The position numbers and the translations under genes were made by a program. Below are positions 61,027 to 64,000 of a stretch of 64,000 bases of DNA, piece after piece. Position 1 is the first letter of the stretch. Every line of letters starts with the position of its first letter. Source of the DNA: Methanomicrobia archaeon (lineage in GTDB: Archaea > Halobacteriota > Bog-38 > Methanoflorentales > Methanoflorentaceae). The DNA is taken from assembly GCA_015661395.1 (NCBI GenBank), contig JACWML010000003.1:1-64000 (forward strand), in the 5' to 3' direction. The notes under the pieces were generated by a model that saw nothing but the letters and a program-made list of their open reading frames with translations, ran no database searches and had not been told where the DNA came from.

Positions 61027-62001
61027 ATGGAAGAGGTAGAAGAAATTGATGGTTTTGGCATAGAAGACCTGCCAGGCGTAGGCCCTGCTACCGCAGAAAA
61101 GTTGAAGGAAGCTGGTTTTAACTCAGTGGAAGCAGTTGCCGTAGCATCCCCTTCGGAGTTATCAAATGCGGCGGATCTCGGTGAGGCTACCGCCTCCAAG
61201 ATCATAATAGCGGCGCGCCAAGCTGCAGACATTGGCGGTTTTGAGACAGGCGACGTCATTCTTGAAAGAAGGCGACACGTAGGTAAACTTACGACCGGGA
61301 GCAAGGCTTTTGACGAGTTGCTTGGCGGGGGTGTGGAGACCCAAGCAATTACCGAGCTTTACGGAGAATTCGGCTCAGGAAAGACGCAAGTTGCACATCA
61401 GCTTGCGGTGAACGTTCAGCTCGCGCGTGAAAGCGGCGGCCTTGACGGATCGTGCATACTAATTGACACCGAGAATACCTTTCGACCGGAGCGCATCAGC
61501 CAGATCACGGCAGGTCTCGGTCTCGATCACGAAGGCGTACTGAGAAACATCCACGTCGCGCGAGCCCACAATTCCAATCACCAAATACTGCTCGTCGAAG
61601 CGGCAAGCGAGCTATCGGAACAACTTAAGGCGACTGAGCGTCCCGTAAGACTTCTTATCGTAGACTCGCTAACTGCCCATTTTAGAGCTGAATATGTTGG
61701 TAGAGGTACGCTTGCAGACAGGCAGCAAAAGCTGAACAAGCATCTGCACGACCTTATGCGGTTTGGAACGTTGAATAATGCAGTCGTACTCGTCACTAAT
61801 CAAGTTCAGGCAAAACCTGACGCCTTTTTCGGCGATCCAACCAGACCGATCGGTGGCCACATATTGGGGCACACTGCGACTTTCAGGCTGTATTTGAGAA
61901 AATCGAAAGGAGGCAAACGCATAGCACGCCTTGTAGACTCTCCGAACCTTCCTGAAGGTGAGGCGATATTTTCGGTGGAGTCTGAAGGAATACGCGACTA
62001 A
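61027..62001 (+). CDS. radA: DNA repair and recombination protein RadA
   Basis: RadA is the archaeal Rad51/RecA that pairs homologous DNA strands. The 324-residue protein has an N-terminal helix-hairpin-helix ([20 protein letters not shown]), the polymerisation linker [19 protein letters not shown], Walker [15 protein letters not shown], Walker [21 protein letters not shown]1/L2 regions ([14 protein letters not shown]-like [18 protein letters not shown]) and [28 protein letters not shown] tract lies before the ATG as ribosome site. It follows RPA by 111 bp. No intein. Confidence 0.97.
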   Translation: MEEVEEIDGFGIEDLPGVGPATAEKLKEAGFNSVEAVAVASPSELSNAADLGEATASKIIIAARQAADIGGFETGDVILERRRHVGKLTTGSKAFDELLGGGVETQAITELYGEFGSGKTQVAHQLAVNVQLARESGGLDGSCILIDTENTFRPERISQITAGLGLDHEGVLRNIHVARAHNSNHQILLVEAASELSEQLKATERPVRLLIVDSLTAHFRAEYVGRGTLADRQQKLNKHLHDLMRFGTLNNAVVLVTNQVQAKPDAFFGDPTRPIGGHILGHTATFRLYLRKSKGGKRIARLVDSPNLPEGEAIFSVESEGIRD

Positions 62002-62044
62002 ACGAGCATAGGCTCAAGCGTTTCGCTGTTGTCCTAAGCCACCG

Positions 62045-62737
62045 TTGACCGTGACCTTGATCAAAGCTGTGGCGTTTGATATCGACGGCACTTTAACCTT
62101 TCGCGACCGCTCATTGGAGCTGGCCGCGGTTGAATCCATTCGACAGCTAACCGTCCCTGTTGTTTTAGCAACGGGCAACATTTTGTGTTTTGCTGCTGCG
62201 CTAGCGGTCACAATCGGCAACATCTCGGCCGTGATAGCTGAAAACGGAGGGATCGTTACTGACGGCAAATCAAAGATTGTCAGCGGTAATATTGACGCAT
62301 GTCGCCGTGCAGCCCGAGAAATCGAAGGCAGCGGTGTGCTGGCGCTTAAAAGGATCAACTCTGGAGAACGCGTCACCGAGATTGCCTACAGCAGGGACAC
62401 CTTGTCGGTCTCAAACATAGAATTGTTTCGCAAGCTAGTCGCACGGTGCTGTGACGACGTTACCGTCGTTGATTCGGGGTTCGCCCTCCACATCAAGGAC
62501 GCGCACGTCAACAAGGGCGTCGGCTTGGCTAAAGTCGCGGAGTTATTTAACATTCCCCTCAACAAATTTGCAGCATTCGGTGATGGAGAAAATGACGTAA
62601 AAATGTTAGAAATGGCTGGTACGGGAATTGCCGTCGGCAACGCAGATCCTAAGGCACAAGCTGCCGCAAGTTACGTCACCAAGCAACCGTACGGCTTAGG
62701 CGTCGTTGAAGGGCTTCGATACCTCAAGTTGCTGTAA
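62045..62737 (+). CDS. Phosphoglycolate phosphatase, archaeal HAD (SPP-like)
   Basis: This 230-residue HAD phosphatase has motif I VAFDIDGTLTFRDRS (nucleophile D-x-D), motif II PVVLATGNILCF, cap domain 85-160, the motif III lysine in VNKGVGLAKVAELF, and motif IV FAAFGDGENDVKMLEMAGTG. This is the TA0175/PH1421 type that hydrolyses phosphoglycolate and related phosphates. The start is TTG in the track; the GTG at 62051 is equally possible. It is 43 bp after radA on the same strand. Confidence 0.92.
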   Translation: MTVTLIKAVAFDIDGTLTFRDRSLELAAVESIRQLTVPVVLATGNILCFAAALAVTIGNISAVIAENGGIVTDGKSKIVSGNIDACRRAAREIEGSGVLALKRINSGERVTEIAYSRDTLSVSNIELFRKLVARCCDDVTVVDSGFALHIKDAHVNKGVGLAKVAELFNIPLNKFAAFGDGENDVKMLEMAGTGIAVGNADPKAQAAASYVTKQPYGLGVVEGLRYLKLL

Positions 62738-62890
62738 CTGCCCTGGCAGCCTGCGAACGCCTGCGAGGTTCCGTGCTTACGTTAATCCACTTACTATGAA
62801 CACGGACCCCGTCATACTTTGTCTCGTAAACCCACCCCTCATGACAGTTGTAAAAATGGCAATCAGAGACTTGCAGCAATCAGCTTGTCA

Positions 62891-64000
62891 TCAAAGTTCA
62901 AAGTACTGCTTGACGATTTTATAGGCGCAGAACTCGCCACACATAGTGCAGGTGTTTGCGTCTGAGGGCGCTCGCTCTCTCCGTATCTGCGCTGCCGTCT
63001 GTGGATCTAAAGCAACCTTAAACTGTTTTGCCCAATCGAGTTCGTTGCGCGCTTCTCCCATCTTGAGGTCGTCATCCCGGTCGCCAAGCTTAATCATGTC
63101 TCCAACGTGAGCCGCAATGCGAGCAGACACTACCCCGAGGCGCACGTCTTCCGGATATGGCAGAGCAAGGTGCTCTGCGGGAGTGACATAGCAGATGAAA
63201 TCAGCGCCATATGAAGACGAAAGAGCGGCGCCAATCGCCGCCACGATATGATCATAGCCCGGTGCGACGTCCGTCACGAGAGGTCCGAGCATGTAGAATG
63301 GCTTCTCGCCCGTTAAGCGCTTCTGCAACACAACGTTGGCTTGAATCTCGTCGACCGGTATGTGTCCTGGTCCTTCGACTATCGTTTGTACGCCAAAGTC
63401 GTGTGCTTTGTCAGAGAGCTCGGCATTTATGATTAGCTCTTGAATCTGTGCCCTATCAGTAGAATCGTGCACAGCGCCCGCGCGCATGCCGTTTCCCATG
63501 CTGAGAGTGACCTCGTGTCGCTTGAGGATTTCCAGGAGGTAATCAAATTCGCTAAACAACGGGTTTTCTTTCTCGTTGTGCGCCATCCAGGCCGACATAA
63601 AGGCCCCACCTCTTGAGCAGAGGCCAGCGTGCCGCCCCTGAGCCTTGAGCCTTTGGAGTGTAGCCCAATTTATCCCCGTGTGAATTGCCATAAAGTTGGT
63701 GCCGAGTTTTGCTTGTTCTTCGGTAACTCTAAAGAGGTCATCCTCTCGCATATCAACGATTGAGCCGGAATCCCGTGCTGCTTCAATAAACGCTTGATAA
63801 AGTGGTACGCTTCCGACCGAGAGGGAAGTTGCTTGGATAACCTTGCGTCTGATTTCATAGAAGTCGCCAGCGGTCGAAAGCTCCATTATGGAATCGGCGC
63901 CAGCAGCTTCAGCGACTTTTGTCTTTGCGACTTCGAGATCGACATCAGCTATGTCTGACGACGTCCCCACAGAAGCATTAACCTTCGTTTTAAGCCCCTT
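62891..64000 (-). CDS. thiC: Phosphomethylpyrimidine synthase ThiC, N-terminus beyond window
   Basis: ThiC is a radical-SAM enzyme that turns aminoimidazole ribotide into the pyrimidine of thiamine. The frame stays open to the right edge: GLKTKVNASVGTSSDIADVD, where the track begins only at MGTSSD, so the gene is partial. Motifs are SIMELSTAGDFYEIRRKVIQ, GINWATLQRLKAQGR, VEGPGHIPVDEIQANV, LGPLVTDVAPGYDHIVAAIG, and the C-terminal cluster site CTMCGEFCAYKIVKQY. That site is C-x2-C-x3-C, one residue tighter than the bacterial CSMCGPKFC. About 60-70 N-terminal residues are missing. Confidence 0.95.
   Translation of the reverse strand, partial: KGLKTKVNASVGTSSDIADVDLEVAKTKVAEAAGADSIMELSTAGDFYEIRRKVIQATSLSVGSVPLYQAFIEAARDSGSIVDMREDDLFRVTEEQAKLGTNFMAIHTGINWATLQRLKAQGRHAGLCSRGGAFMSAWMAHNEKENPLFSEFDYLLEILKRHEVTLSMGNGMRAGAVHDSTDRAQIQELIINAELSDKAHDFGVQTIVEGPGHIPVDEIQANVVLQKRLTGEKPFYMLGPLVTDVAPGYDHIVAAIGAALSSSYGADFICYVTPAEHLALPYPEDVRLGVVSARIAAHVGDMIKLGDRDDDLKMGEARNELDWAKQFKVALDPQTAAQIRRERAPSDANTCTMCGEFCAYKIVKQYFEL

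Noticed and set aside
1-64000. CRISPR array, rRNA genes or Cdc6/ORB replication origin
   Set aside because: No regularly spaced direct repeats with unique spacers, no rRNA sequence and no cdc6/orc1 gene or ORB-like repeat were seen.

Overview
The window is archaeal and looks like a methanogen-type euryarchaeon (Methanomicrobia-like). The evidence is a coenzyme F420 glutamate ligase (CofE), RadA/RadB, an archaeal RPA, Hel308, Cgi121, Cdc48, an archaeal LarC, PGF-CTERM surface proteins, DUF1616/DUF2206-type membrane proteins, and TATA-box promoters rather than bacterial -35/-10 elements. The genus cannot be fixed by reading alone. No bacterial-type operon or CRISPR array was seen. One tRNA (Arg, GCG) was found.

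Region 1 (1-2.8 kb) holds the start of an exported subtilisin-like protease that runs off the left edge, followed by about 1.1 kb without a convincing gene. Region 2 (2.8-29 kb) is a surface-glycan / protein-glycosylation region. It has about ten intact glycosyltransferases (GT2 and GT4 types), a SAM methyltransferase, a Wzx-like flippase and two large polytopic membrane proteins, with a DUF1616 protein at the right end. It is interrupted by an accessory patch (13-18.6 kb) and by ilvD. The region is scarred: a decayed TnpB, three separate GT2 remnants (13.2, 14.8 and 28.7-29.1 kb), a cut-down isoprenylcysteine-methyltransferase tail and a chimeric ORF all point to repeated recombination. The patch at 15.9-18.1 kb carries a decapeptide-repeat protein, a zinc-ribbon membrane protein broken by an in-frame TGA, and a ribbon-helix-helix/coiled-coil protein preceded by a striking array of TGCTGCA heptamers.

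Region 3 (30-51.5 kb) is mostly housekeeping: Cgi121-Hel308, a flavodoxin, a PHP phosphoesterase, a lipoprotein, the lysine operon dapL-lysA-dapF, RadB facing it, a RuvC-like RNase H-fold protein, LarC, Cdc48, a PRC-barrel protein, two four-CBS proteins (the first split by a frameshift at an A8 run), RtcA, a MobB-like/MoaE fusion, GlmM and a sugar-nucleotide epimerase. Region 4 (51.5-54.5 kb) has three tandem PGF-CTERM genes (two fasciclin proteins and one shell without the domain) plus a fourth remnant. They share signal peptides, promoters and hairpin/T-tract terminators. Hsp20 follows. Region 5 (54.7-64 kb) has cofE, a GNAT, tRNA-Arg, the leucine genes leuC-leuD-leuB, RPA followed by RadA, a phosphoglycolate phosphatase and most of thiC, which runs off the right edge.

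The strongest candidates for something undescribed are the phased heptamer array next to the RHH/coiled-coil gene, the A8-split CBS protein, the TGA-interrupted zinc-ribbon protein, two genes whose only well-placed Shine-Dalgarno points at ATC/ATT codons, and the fasciclin-less PGF-CTERM shell protein. All translations outside the ORF track were made by hand from the sequence.
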